The position numbers and the translations under genes are program-made. This document shows, one piece after another, positions 25,525-41,154 of a DNA stretch of 64,000 nucleotides. The number at the start of each line of letters is the position of its first letter. Position 1 is the stretch's first letter. The notes under the pieces are model-generated. The model was not told the origin of the DNA, did not search any database, and was given only the letters and a program-made list of their open reading frames with translations. The stretch comes from Methylobacterium pseudosasicola (lineage in GTDB: Bacteria > Pseudomonadota > Alphaproteobacteria > Rhizobiales > Beijerinckiaceae): contig NZ_FOTK01000001.1 of the NCBI RefSeq assembly GCF_900114535.1, forward strand, positions 1 to 64,000. The letters run 5' to 3'.

Positions 25525-25794
25525 ATGGCCGATATCGATTTGAGCCCGGATCTCGACCGCTTCGTCGAGAAACAGGTGAGGACGGGCCGGTTTCGCGATG
25601 CCGCCGAGGTGGTGACGGCTGGATTGCGCCTCCTAGAGCAAAGTCTTGCCGACGAACCTGATCACCGGAAGACCCTGCTGACTGCGATCGTCACGGCCTT
25701 CGACGACCCCCGTCCGGGCCTTCCCGCCAAGGAGGTGTTCGAGCGTCTGGAAGACCGGCATGCGCGTCGGAGCAGGGGCGGCCGTGAGCCTTGA
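25525..25794 (+). CDS. parD: ParD-type ribbon-helix-helix antitoxin
   Basis: 89 residues from the ATG at 25525. The N-terminal MADIDLSPDLDRFVEKQV followed by TGRFRDAAEVVTAGLRLLEQ is the RHH DNA-binding core of ParD antitoxins; the acidic C-terminal half (about 45-89) should wrap the toxin. It overlaps the toxin gene, the usual antitoxin-first order, and is expected to repress its own promoter with the toxin. It lies between hpnP and the rplJ promoter. Confidence 0.85.
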   Translation: MADIDLSPDLDRFVEKQVRTGRFRDAAEVVTAGLRLLEQSLADEPDHRKTLLTAIVTAFDDPRPGLPAKEVFERLEDRHARRSRGGREP

Positions 25795-26098
25795 GGTCAC
25801 GCTGCAGGCCGGCGCGGTAGCCGATCTCGATGACCTCTACGACCATATCGCGCAGGACAGCCCTGAACGGGCGATCGGTTTCATCCGTCGGATTCGTGGG
25901 CGCTGCGAGCGGCTGTCTGCGATGCCAAGGGCCGGCCGGGCTCGCAACGATCTGCGAATCGGCCTTCGGCTCGTCGCCTTCGAACGCCGTGTCGTGATCG
26001 CCTATGCACTGCGGGAAGACCGAATTGACATCCTGCGTATCCTCTATCGCGGGCGCGACGTCGATACGCTGCTTGGTGAGGCCGAAGGCGACGATTGA
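25784..26098 (+). CDS. parE: ParE/RelE-superfamily toxin
   Basis: 104 residues from the GTG at 25784, which gives MSLEVTLQAGAVADLDDLYDHI, a typical ParE start; an ATG at 25760 would add eight residues. Core features are the paired helices with SPERAIGFIRRIRGRCERL, MPRAGRARNDL and the C-terminal strands RVVIAYALREDRIDILRI and YRGRD. ParE members poison DNA gyrase, whereas RelE cousins cut mRNA; the lack of RelE catalytic residues favours ParE. It overlaps its antitoxin by 11 bases. Confidence 0.85.
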   Translation: MSLEVTLQAGAVADLDDLYDHIAQDSPERAIGFIRRIRGRCERLSAMPRAGRARNDLRIGLRLVAFERRVVIAYALREDRIDILRILYRGRDVDTLLGEAEGDD

Positions 26099-26170
26099 TC
26101 GATGCCCAATGTCCCAAGCCGATCTCTCTCGCGGGCCCTTGCCTGCGGCGGAAAAGTCGCGCTTCGGCTC

Positions 26171-26199
26171 TTGGCAGGCGGCTTGCTAGCCTCTATACA
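26171..26199 (+). promoter_or_regulatory. Sigma-70-type promoter for rplJL-rpoBC
   Basis: TTGGCA (26171-26176), a 17-base spacer, then TATACA (26194-26199): 5 of 6 and 4 to 5 of 6 matches to consensus. Expected start near 26206, which leaves a leader of about 415 bases before rplJ. This is the best promoter seen in the window. Confidence 0.7.
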
Positions 26200-26205
26200 C
26201 CGCGC

Positions 26206-26620
26206 CTTACGCATTTCATCCTCACGGAAGGAGACGGCCAATCGGCCGGTTTCCGCATGAAATGTCGCCCGGGCGACCGGGTGGCAAAGGTCGGCAGGAT
26301 CCAGAGGGCGATGAGCCCCGCGGAGCCTTGTCCGGCCATGTCCTGTCCGAGACTGCAGGTGCCGGTTCGCTGGCTTAATCCGAGACCAGCCTGCACAGAC
26401 GGGGAAGACCGAACTTAGGAAAAGCCTCGCCTCGGCAAACGCCGCGGAGGGGTGTCGGTTTGAACCAACTCACCCGAAGCGACCCTCAGGGGCCCGTGCG
26501 GGGACAGGGCCGCGAAGCGTCGTTCGGACGTTCCCGGTCTTTTGAAGGCCGAGACCACGTCCGGGCGGCATGTGCAACCGGCGGACCCGAGATCGGGTTC
26601 CGCCAACCGGAGAGAGCCCA
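26206..26620 (+). other. Long rplJ leader, likely L10 autoregulatory region
   Basis: No gene is visible between parE and rplJ (522 bases). The transcribed part contains a 14-base perfect palindrome GTCGCCCGGGCGAC (26264-26277) and a hairpin GCGGACCCG...CGGGTTCCGC (26581-26603) that ends five bases before the ribosome site GGAGAG of rplJ. L10(L12)4 is known to bind such leaders and repress translation; this exact structure is inferred. Confidence 0.5.
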
Positions 26621-27139
26621 GTGGACCGGACAGCAAAAGCTGACCTCGTCTCGACGCTCAACGGCGTGTTCAATCAGAGCGCCGTCGTCGTCGTGGCCCA
26701 CTACAAGGGCCTCACGGTGGCCGACATGCAGAAGCTGCGTTCGCAGATGAAGCAGGCCGGCGCCACCGTGAAGGTCGCCAAGAACAGCCTCGCCGGCATC
26801 GCACTCGATGGTACGGACGTCGCCTCCATCAAGCCGCTCCTGAAGGGCCCGACCCTGCTCGCCTATTCGGGCGATCCGGTCGCAGCCGCCAAGATCGCGG
26901 TGGATTTCGCCAAGACGAACGACAAGCTCGTGATTCTCGGCGGCGCGATGGGGAAGACAACCCTGAACCCGGACGGCGTGAAGGCCCTCGCCTCGCTCCC
27001 GTCCCTCGACGAACTGCGCGCCAAGATCGTGGGCCTCGTACAGGCGCCCGCGACCAAGATCGCTCAGGTCGTCAATGCGCCGGCGGCCAAGCTCGCCCGC
27101 GTGTTCGGGGCCTATGCCACCAAGGACGAGGCCGCCTGA
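26621..27139 (+). CDS. rplJ: 50S ribosomal protein L10
   Basis: 172 residues from the GTG at 26621, six bases after GGAGAG, giving [17 protein letters not shown]. An ATG-type frame upstream is open but would add a basic, non-family stretch. Segments [30 protein letters not shown] and the C-terminal helix that binds L7/L12 dimers are present. It forms the base of the L12 stalk. rplL follows after 50 bases. Confidence 0.96.
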   Translation: MDRTAKADLVSTLNGVFNQSAVVVVAHYKGLTVADMQKLRSQMKQAGATVKVAKNSLAGIALDGTDVASIKPLLKGPTLLAYSGDPVAAAKIAVDFAKTNDKLVILGGAMGKTTLNPDGVKALASLPSLDELRAKIVGLVQAPATKIAQVVNAPAAKLARVFGAYATKDEAA

Positions 27140-27189
27140 GGCCCTTCAAAAACCATTCGTTCGAACCGATATCTGTAGAGGAATAGAAA

Positions 27190-27567
27190 ATGGCTGATCT
27201 TGCCAAGCTCGTCGACGACCTGTCCTCGCTGACCGTGCTCGAGGCCGCCGACCTGGCCAAGCTGCTCGAAGAGAAGTGGGGCGTCTCGGCTGCCGCCGCC
27301 GTCTCCGTCGCTGCCGGCCCGGCCGCCGGTGGCGCTGCCGCCGCCGTCGAGGAGCAGACCGAGTTCACCGTCGTCCTGGCCGCGGCCGGCGACAAGAAGA
27401 TCGAGGTCATTAAGGAGGTCCGCGCGATCACCGGCCTCGGCCTCAAGGAGGCCAAGGACCTGGTCGAGGGCGCTCCGAAGCCGGTCAAGGAAGGCGTCGC
27501 CAAGGACGAGGCCGAGAAGCTCAAGGCTCAGCTCGAGAAGGCTGGCGCCAAGGTCGAGCTCAAGTAA
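27190..27567 (+). CDS. rplL: 50S ribosomal protein L7/L12
   Basis: 125 residues. N-terminal dimerisation helices (about 1-35, [22 protein letters not shown]), an Ala/Val hinge (about 38-55), and the C-terminal factor-binding domain with [28 protein letters not shown]. Acidic stalk protein present in several copies per ribosome; recruits translation GTPases. Ribosome site GAGGAATAGAAA. Confidence 0.97.
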   Translation: MADLAKLVDDLSSLTVLEAADLAKLLEEKWGVSAAAAVSVAAGPAAGGAAAAVEEQTEFTVVLAAAGDKKIEVIKEVRAITGLGLKEAKDLVEGAPKPVKEGVAKDEAEKLKAQLEKAGAKVELK

Positions 27568-27632
27568 GTCGACGATGGGCCGGCCCCGGCCCATCACCCC
27601 ACGGAGGTCCGATTCGGGCCTGTCGTGACTGG

Positions 27633-27662
27633 AGCCCGCGGGTGCAGCACCCGCGGGCTTTA
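27633..27662 (+). terminator. Attenuator-like hairpin between rplL and rpoB
   Basis: AGCCCGCGGGTGC (27633-27645) and GCACCCGCGGGCT (27647-27659) form a perfect 13-bp inverted repeat, followed by only TTTA. The short T tract suggests partial termination, as known for the rplL-rpoB attenuator of E. coli, which lowers rpoBC relative to ribosomal genes. Confidence 0.65.
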
Positions 27663-27812
27663 GGCCGCTTCGGCGGACGGCTCCGGACGGGAGCCTAGAG
27701 AGATTCGGTTCGGTGGCGCGGTCCGGCGGGGCGCGCGTTACGGCCCGGCGCGGGAGGTCCCTTTCGGGAACGCTTCCCCGGGCGCGAGGCACGCGGGATG
27801 GAGCGAGTTCAC

Positions 27813-31937
<4,125 letters not shown>

Positions 31938-31959
31938 CGGTCGTCGCACAAACACCTCC

Positions 31960-31982
31960 CGTGGCGGCTTCGCGCCGCCACG
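31960..31982 (+). other. Hairpin in the rpoB-rpoC gap
   Basis: CGTGGCGGC (31960-31968), loop TTCGC, GCCGCCACG (31974-31982). A perfect stem in a 172-base gap that is long for rpoB-rpoC; it could be a processing or pausing site. No T run follows. Confidence 0.45.
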
Positions 31983-32109
31983 GTCGAGCGGGGAGGGGCG
32001 GGGCCTCCGGTGACGACGGTCAGCGGCGCTCGAACGGGGCGCGGCGCCGGATCTTTTTCAGGACACGATGGCCCGGCGCGGGGCGATCGGCGTCAACAAG
32101 GAGCGGATC

Positions 32110-36318
<4,209 letters not shown>

Positions 36319-36345
36319 TCGGATCGGGAGCGACAGACGCATGAG

Positions 36346-36374
36346 GGGCGGCCGAGAGGCCGCCCTTTCTTTTT
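36346..36374 (+). terminator. Rho-independent terminator after rpoC
   Basis: GGGCGGCC, loop GAGA, GGCCGCCC, then TTTCTTTTT. It closes the rplJL-rpoBC operon just before a convergent regulator gene. Confidence 0.93.
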
Positions 36375-36385
36375 GCCGACTCCGG

Positions 36386-36919
36386 TCAGCCGGCGACGAA
36401 GACCAGCACGGCGGCCTTGCGTCCGCCGAGCCGGCGCAGCCGATGAGGCAGGCCGGCCTCGTAGGTGGCGCAATCGCCCGTCCTCAGCGCGATGAGCCGG
36501 TCCGCGACCGCCAGCTCGACCGCGCCCTCCAGCACGTAGGCGATCTCCTGGCCGCCATGGCTCGGCCGATCCTGGGTGAGGAACGCGTCACCCGGCTCGA
36601 CGATGTAGAGCGCCCCAGCCCGGCCGGCGGCCCCGGGCACGAGGGCCTGCACCCCGTAGGCCGGGTCCTGCACCACGGCCCGGTCTTCCCGCCGCACCAC
36701 GACCAAGTCGGCGGCGCCGGCCGATTCCCCGAACAGCTCGGCCATCTGAGCGCCCAGCGCTTGCGCGATCGCCTCCAGGGTCCCGACCGAGGGCGCTTTC
36801 TCGCCGCGCTCGATCCGGGACAGGTGTCCCTTGTGGATGCCGGCAGCCGCCGCCAACGCTTCGAGGGTCAGGCCGCGGCGGTGGCGGAAGGCGCGGATGC
36901 GGCCGGCAAGGATCGACAT
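36386..36919 (-). CDS. XRE-family regulator with C-terminal cupin domain
   Basis: 177 residues from the ATG at 36919, giving MSILAGRIRAFRHRRGLTL; the frame runs further upstream to 37054 but crosses the presumed operators. Helix-turn-helix at about 10-60 with LEALAAAAGIHKGHLSRIERGEKAPSVGTLEAIAQALG, then a cupin barrel (about 100-175) with GGQEIAYVLEGAVEL and GDCATYEAGLPHRL. Such SutR/PuuR-like regulators sense small metabolites through the cupin. It reads away from the amidotransferase and MOSC genes, which it may control through two TTGCCC/GGGCAA palindromes. Confidence 0.88.
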   Translation of the reverse strand: MSILAGRIRAFRHRRGLTLEALAAAAGIHKGHLSRIERGEKAPSVGTLEAIAQALGAQMAELFGESAGAADLVVVRREDRAVVQDPAYGVQALVPGAAGRAGALYIVEPGDAFLTQDRPSHGGQEIAYVLEGAVELAVADRLIALRTGDCATYEAGLPHRLRRLGGRKAAVLVFVAG

Positions 36920-36935
36920 GGCGCCACCATGCCGC

Positions 36936-36973
36936 TTGCCCGTTGGACGGGCAACCGTTATGCCCTTGGGCAA
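36936..36973. promoter_or_regulatory. Tandem operator-like palindromes of the XRE-cupin regulator
   Basis: TTGCCCGT (36936-36943), TGG, ACGGGCAA (36947-36954) is a perfect inverted repeat. It is followed by TGCCCTTGGGCA (36961-36972), a second palindrome of the same TGCCC/GGGCA half-sites. Both lie 17-53 bases before the regulator start and upstream of the opposite gene, a standard place for autoregulation. Confidence 0.55.
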
Positions 36974-37034
36974 CAGGTTGTCCGAGTCGGGGCGTCCTTG
37001 GACGCGCCTGGCCGATCGCGAGCCGGTCCGGTCT

Positions 37035-37735
37035 ATGCGCGAAGCCGTCGTCATCCGCCACGTGGCGTTCGAGGATCTCGCCGCCTTCGCGGACCCGATC
37101 GAGCAAGCCGGCTACACGATCCGCTACCGGGACGCCGGGATTGATGATCTGACGCCGGAAGAGGCGTCGCGCGTTGACCTCCTCGTGTGGTGCTCGGCGG
37201 CCCGGTCGGCGCCGACCAGGACGACCTCTACCCGTTCCTGAGCGGCGAGCGCGAAGCCCTGCGGACCCGGCTCGCCGCAGGAGCGCCGACCCTGGGGATC
37301 TGTCTCGACGCCCAGCTCATGGCCGCCGCCCTCGGCGCCCGGGTCGCCCCCGGTCTGGGCAAGGAAATAGGCTGGGCGCCGGTGGCGCTGACCGACCGCG
37401 GCCGGGCCGGGCCGTTGCGGCATCTCGAAGGCGTGCCGGTCCTGCATTGGCACGGCGACGCCTTCGATCTCCCGCCCGGCGCCGAGCGCCTGGCCGCGAC
37501 GCCGCTCTGCCCGAACCAGGCCTTCGCGCTCGGCCGCCACGGGTTGGGCTTCCAGTTCCACCCGGAGGCGGACGGGCAGGGTTTCGAGCGCTGGCTGATC
37601 GGCCATGCGGTCGAGATCGCGGCGATGCCGGGCGTGTCAGTGCCGGCTTTGCGCGACGATGCGCGCCGTCTCGGTCCGGGCGCTGCCGAGGCGGCCCGGC
37701 GCTGCCTCGGCGAATGGCTGGGCGGCCTGGCATGA
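37035..37735 (+). pseudogene. Class I glutamine amidotransferase, broken by a two-base frameshift
   Basis: The N-terminal part from the ATG at 37035 reads MREAVVIRHVAFEDLAAFAD to EEASRVDLLV; the rest continues two bases out of frame as VLGGPVGADQDDLYPFL from about 37187. The switch lies at CTCGTGTGGTGCTC (37182-37195); removing one TG restores DLLVVLGGP, as expected for this GMP-synthase-like amidotransferase group. The nucleophile motif is GICLDAQL, with Asp where Gly is usual, and GFQFHPEAD supplies His and Glu. It may be a real mutation or a sequencing error. A downstream protein from the GTG at 37187 would lack the first strand of the fold. The stop overlaps the MOSC start. Confidence 0.8.
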
Positions 37736-38442
37736 CCGAGACCGTCACGGACGTTGCGATCGACGCGGTGCTGGTCGGGCCAGCCGCGCCGCTGGGCACG
37801 ACGGGCGTCCGTAGCGGCATCGCCAAGACGCCCCGGGCCCACCCAGCCGCGGTCGGCCTCAATGGGCTCGACGGCGACGAGCAGGCGGATCGGCGCTATC
37901 ACGGCGGCCCCGAGAAGGCCGTGCACCATTACGCGTTCGATCATTACGCCGGCTGGCGGCGGGACCTGCCGGAGACCGAGCCGTCGCTCCTCGCGCGGCC
38001 CGGAGCCTTCGGCGAGAACCTGTCGAGCTCTGGCCTGACCGAACACGACATCTGCGTCGGCGACCTGTGGCGCGTCGGCTCGGCTCTGCTCCAAGTCAGC
38101 CAGGCTCGGCAGCCCTGCTGGAAGCTCAATCATCGGTTCGGAGCCCCCGACATGGCCCGCCGGGTCCAGACCAGCGGGCGGACGGGCTGGTACTACCGCG
38201 TCGTCGAGCCGGGGATGATCGCGGCGGGTGATCGCCTATGCCTGATCGAACGGCCCCACCCGGCCTGGCCGCTCGCGCGGCTTCTGCGGGCCTTCTACGT
38301 GGACCGGCTGGATCGGGACGCCCTCGCGGGTATCGCCGATCTCGACGCGCTGTCGCCGTCCTGGCGGGCGCTGGCGCGGCGGCGTCTCGAACGCGGCGTT
38401 GTCGAGGATTGGACGCCCCGCTTGGAGTCGCCCGGCGGCTGA
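37732..38442 (+). CDS. MOSC domain protein (YiiM-like)
   Basis: 236 residues from the ATG at 37732, overlapping the amidotransferase stop as ATGA. MOSC domain with DRRYHGGPEKAVHHYAFDHY (about 50-70), FGENLSSSGL, and VSQARQPCWKLNHRFG with the conserved molybdenum-cofactor-binding Cys; a C-terminal 3-alpha extension follows, as in E. coli YiiM, which reduces hydroxylated purines and amines. The role in this operon is unknown. Confidence 0.85.
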   Translation: MTETVTDVAIDAVLVGPAAPLGTTGVRSGIAKTPRAHPAAVGLNGLDGDEQADRRYHGGPEKAVHHYAFDHYAGWRRDLPETEPSLLARPGAFGENLSSSGLTEHDICVGDLWRVGSALLQVSQARQPCWKLNHRFGAPDMARRVQTSGRTGWYYRVVEPGMIAAGDRLCLIERPHPAWPLARLLRAFYVDRLDRDALAGIADLDALSPSWRALARRRLERGVVEDWTPRLESPGG

Positions 38443-38603
38443 GAATGGCGCAGGCAACTCCTCCGTCTCCTTTCGGACGTGTCCCCGCGGCCCTGCTTAA
38501 CCTGACCTCAACCATACCGGCCGATAAATCCCGGACCGCACCGGAACCGCCGTGATCGGCGCGCAGGATCGCGGATGGGGCTGATCGGAACGGGTCTGTA
38601 GCC

Positions 38604-39770
38604 GTGCGTGCGAGACGAGGACGACGGGAATCGAGCCTGCGCTGGCTCTCGGCCGCCTTCACGCCCTGGCTGGCGGGGCTGGGCTTGCTGGTTTCGTTCA
38701 CGGCCGACGCCGGGACCGAGAACGCCATCGGGTCGAGCCGGCTCGGGGCGATCGACGCCTTCACGGTGCCGGCCCTGCCGCCCGGCACGGCGCTGATCGG
38801 ATCCGCCCTGCGCCGCAGCGCCGACGAGCCGCTTCAGGCGGTGCTCAAGACCGGCGCGCACGTCTTCCCGGTGGTGCAGCGGGACGGCAAAGGTGATCCG
38901 TTCCAGCCGCCGGCCGCGAGCTTCGCCCGCCGCGCCGCTGCCCTGCGCGAGACCGGCGCCGCCCTGGTGTTCGGCGACGTCACCGGCAGCGTCAGCGGCG
39001 TGCTGAGCGCCGGTTCGGCGGTCTGGGATCCCGAGGCCGAGCCCGAGGCCGGCTTCGTGCCGGTGCCCGATCTCGGCCTGACCACGGGCTCCGGCAGCGC
39101 CGCCTCCACGGGTGAGGGCAGCGCTGACCTGACCGAGGACGGCGAGACTGAGCGCCGCTACGATGGCTCGACCCCGCCCGTGCCCCGGGCCGTGGCCCTG
39201 TCTTCGACCACGCCGGCGCCGGCCGACGCGATCCCGATCGAGGTGGCAGCCGCGAGCCTGGCGCTCCCCGATTTCGCGATCCGCTCCGATCGCCCGGAGA
39301 TTCTGCAGTCGGTTCCGGAGGATGCCCGCCGGCGCTACGCCGACCTGATCGATCCGGACTCCCTCGACAAGGAGCAGCGCTGCCTGTCGGAGGCGGTCTA
39401 TTTCGAGGCCCGCAGCGAGTCCGAAGCGGGCCGGGCCGCCGTGGCCCAGGTGGTGCTCAACCGGGTGAAGAGCGGCCTCTATCCGAGCAGCGTCTGCGGC
39501 GTCGTCTACCAGAACCGGCACCATTACATGGGCTGCCAGTTCTCCTTCGCCTGCGAGGGCAAGTCCCTGCGCATCACCGATGCCGGCGCCTGGGAATCGG
39601 CGACCCGGATCGCTCGCTCGGTGATCGAGGGCCGGACCTACCTGGCCGAGGTCGGCGCCGCCACCCACTACCACGCCGACTACGTGCGGCCGGGCTGGGC
39701 GCGCCGCCTGCGTAAGATGGATGTCATCGGGCGGCACATTTTTTACCAGCTCAAGCCTGGGCAGACCTGA
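38604..39770 (+). CDS. SleB-type cell wall hydrolase
   Basis: 388 residues from a GTG at 38604. An N-terminal basic stretch plus hydrophobic segment (about 15-35) suggests export or anchoring. A long low-complexity region (about 45-230) leads to the Hydrolase_2 domain with CLSEAVYFEARSESEAGRAA, VVLNRVKSGLYPSSVCGVVYQ and QFSFACEG, typical of SleB/CwlJ lytic transglycosylases. The Glu in EAVYFEAR is the likely catalytic acid. In non-spore-formers these act in peptidoglycan remodelling. Confidence 0.85.
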   Translation: MRARRGRRESSLRWLSAAFTPWLAGLGLLVSFTADAGTENAIGSSRLGAIDAFTVPALPPGTALIGSALRRSADEPLQAVLKTGAHVFPVVQRDGKGDPFQPPAASFARRAAALRETGAALVFGDVTGSVSGVLSAGSAVWDPEAEPEAGFVPVPDLGLTTGSGSAASTGEGSADLTEDGETERRYDGSTPPVPRAVALSSTTPAPADAIPIEVAAASLALPDFAIRSDRPEILQSVPEDARRRYADLIDPDSLDKEQRCLSEAVYFEARSESEAGRAAVAQVVLNRVKSGLYPSSVCGVVYQNRHHYMGCQFSFACEGKSLRITDAGAWESATRIARSVIEGRTYLAEVGAATHYHADYVRPGWARRLRKMDVIGRHIFYQLKPGQT

Positions 39771-40500
39771 GCGGCCCGCATCGACAAGGGCTTGTCCTGC
39801 ATTTGCGCCCGTTTGCATTCGTGGGCTTTGGCCCACATACTATGGGCGAGAGCCCGCGGGGGGCCACCCGCGGACCCTCTTGTTGGGTAGCCAGCCAGCT
39901 ACGTGTTACGCGAGCCCGAGCGTGATGGTCACAGACCATTCACCGCTCGGGTTCCTCGTAACGGTGATCCGCAAGAGCGGAATCATCAGCACATCGCTCA
40001 CCCCCTTCCCGTCTGCCTACTCGAACGACAGCGGTCGGCTAATCCGCCGTAAGCGCCGGTGGCCCGGTGCCTTCGTGACGGGAGGGTTGCGCCCAACGGC
40101 GCTACGGTAGCGGGCGCGTTTGCACGTGTCACTTGTCCAAAGCCGGCAGCCGATATCGAACCCATGTTGTCACGCTGCCGCGGCGGACGGCCGCTCGGTC
40201 ATCGTGCGCCGGCCGATCCGATCGATTGTGGAATGTTATCCGCGGCATCGGCTCGGAAACCGGATTTGGGTCGATGCTGTCGGTCGTTGGCTTCACATCA
40301 TCTTGTCCCGAGAATCGGTGGTCGCGTTCCTGGGTCGTTGCTCTAAGTATTCAGTAACTACGCAGTCGGGATCGAGGGTTAATTTTACCTTCATTTCGAA
40401 CTCTACTTGCGAGTCGGGCAACGACTCTGGTCTGTAGTGCGTCGAGACGAGCGCCGCCTTTGCGCAGCATCTCGCCCGTACCGCGTACCAGAGGACTTCC
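39771..40500. other. 730-base region without a convincing gene
   Basis: The two moderate open frames here (39721-40110 and 40120-40437) have no ribosome sites, no recognisable protein features and unlike codon use. The first half holds a run of stem-loops (39821-39962, listed separately). The second half, about 40335-40430, is AT-richer than its surroundings and contains a GAGTCG/CGACTC inverted repeat (40411-40427), so it probably contains the promoter of the gene at 40501. Confidence 0.5.
39821..39962. ncRNA. Candidate structured RNA or leader: five consecutive stem-loops
   Basis: In order: GTGGGC/GCCCAC with a TTTG loop (39821-39836); GGGC/GCCC (39844-39855); CCGCGGG/CCCGCGG (39854-39873, exclusive with the previous one at its edge); GTAGC/GCTAC (39887-39902); and a long hairpin from GTTACG (39905) to CGTAAC (39962) built on CCCGAGCG...CGCTCGGG and ATGGTC/GACCAT around ACA. 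Such density without coding potential suggests RNA structure. The strand cannot be fixed from palindromes. Confidence 0.35.
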
Positions 40501-41091
40501 ATGACCGCGCCGGTCGCACGCTCCACCCTTCTCGCCGCCGTCTTCGGCGGCCTGCTGTTCGCCGCCCCCGCGCAGGCCGGCGGCTGCTACGGCTCCGAAT
40601 GCTACCGCCACGTCACGACGCCGCCGGTCTACGACACCGTGCAGGAGAACGTACTGGTGCGTCCGCCACGCACGGTCTACCGCACCACGCCGCCGGTCTA
40701 CGACACGGTGTCCGAGCGCGTGATGGTCTCGCCCGGCGGCCGCTTCTGGCAGACAAGCCGCGGTCCCGGCGGCGAGCTGATCGGCTGCTGGGTCACCACG
40801 CCGCCGCGCTTCGCATTGCGCACCCGGACCGTGCTGGTGCGGGCCGCCCAGTCGATCCCCGAGACGATCCCGCCGGAATACGCCACCGTCTCCCGGCGCG
40901 TCCAAGTGGCCCCGGCCCGGGCCGGCTGGGTGCCGATCGCCGGTGGCTACGGGGGCGGCTACCGCGCCGCGTCCTATGGCGGCCCGCTGGTCGGCTCGAT
41001 CCCGGACGCCGTGGGCATCACCGGCGCCAGCTCGGCGGATGTCGGTGTCGGCCTCGGCTTCTCCACAGGCAGCCTCTACGACGGCTACTGA
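40501..41091 (+). CDS. Exported protein with TPPVYDTV repeats, function unknown
   Basis: 196 residues. Signal peptide (about 1-25, ending PAQA-GG). Three imperfect repeats of about 20 residues follow: TTPPVYDTVQENVLV, TTPPVYDTVSERVMV and IPPEYATVSRRVQVAP. Four Cys (CYGSECY, GCW) could form disulphides in the periplasm. The Gly/Tyr-rich C-terminus ends GSLYDGY. I do not recognise a characterised family; similar repeat proteins occur in Rhizobiales as surface or periplasmic proteins. Confidence 0.7.
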   Translation: MTAPVARSTLLAAVFGGLLFAAPAQAGGCYGSECYRHVTTPPVYDTVQENVLVRPPRTVYRTTPPVYDTVSERVMVSPGGRFWQTSRGPGGELIGCWVTTPPRFALRTRTVLVRAAQSIPETIPPEYATVSRRVQVAPARAGWVPIAGGYGGGYRAASYGGPLVGSIPDAVGITGASSADVGVGLGFSTGSLYDGY

Positions 41092-41154
41092 TCCCGGCCG
41101 ACTTGATTCCGGACGTCCCGGCGACACCTCTCCACAAAGACATGGGAGGCGGCG

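Noticed and set aside
37187..37735. Intact short amidotransferase starting at the GTG at 37187
   Set aside because: It would lack the first beta-strand; the missing piece is plainly present upstream in the other frame, so a frameshift is the simpler reading.
39721..40437. Two plus-strand open frames (39721-40110, 40120-40437) in the large gap
   Set aside because: No ribosome site, no domains, unlike codon use; stem-loop structure explains the first better than coding.
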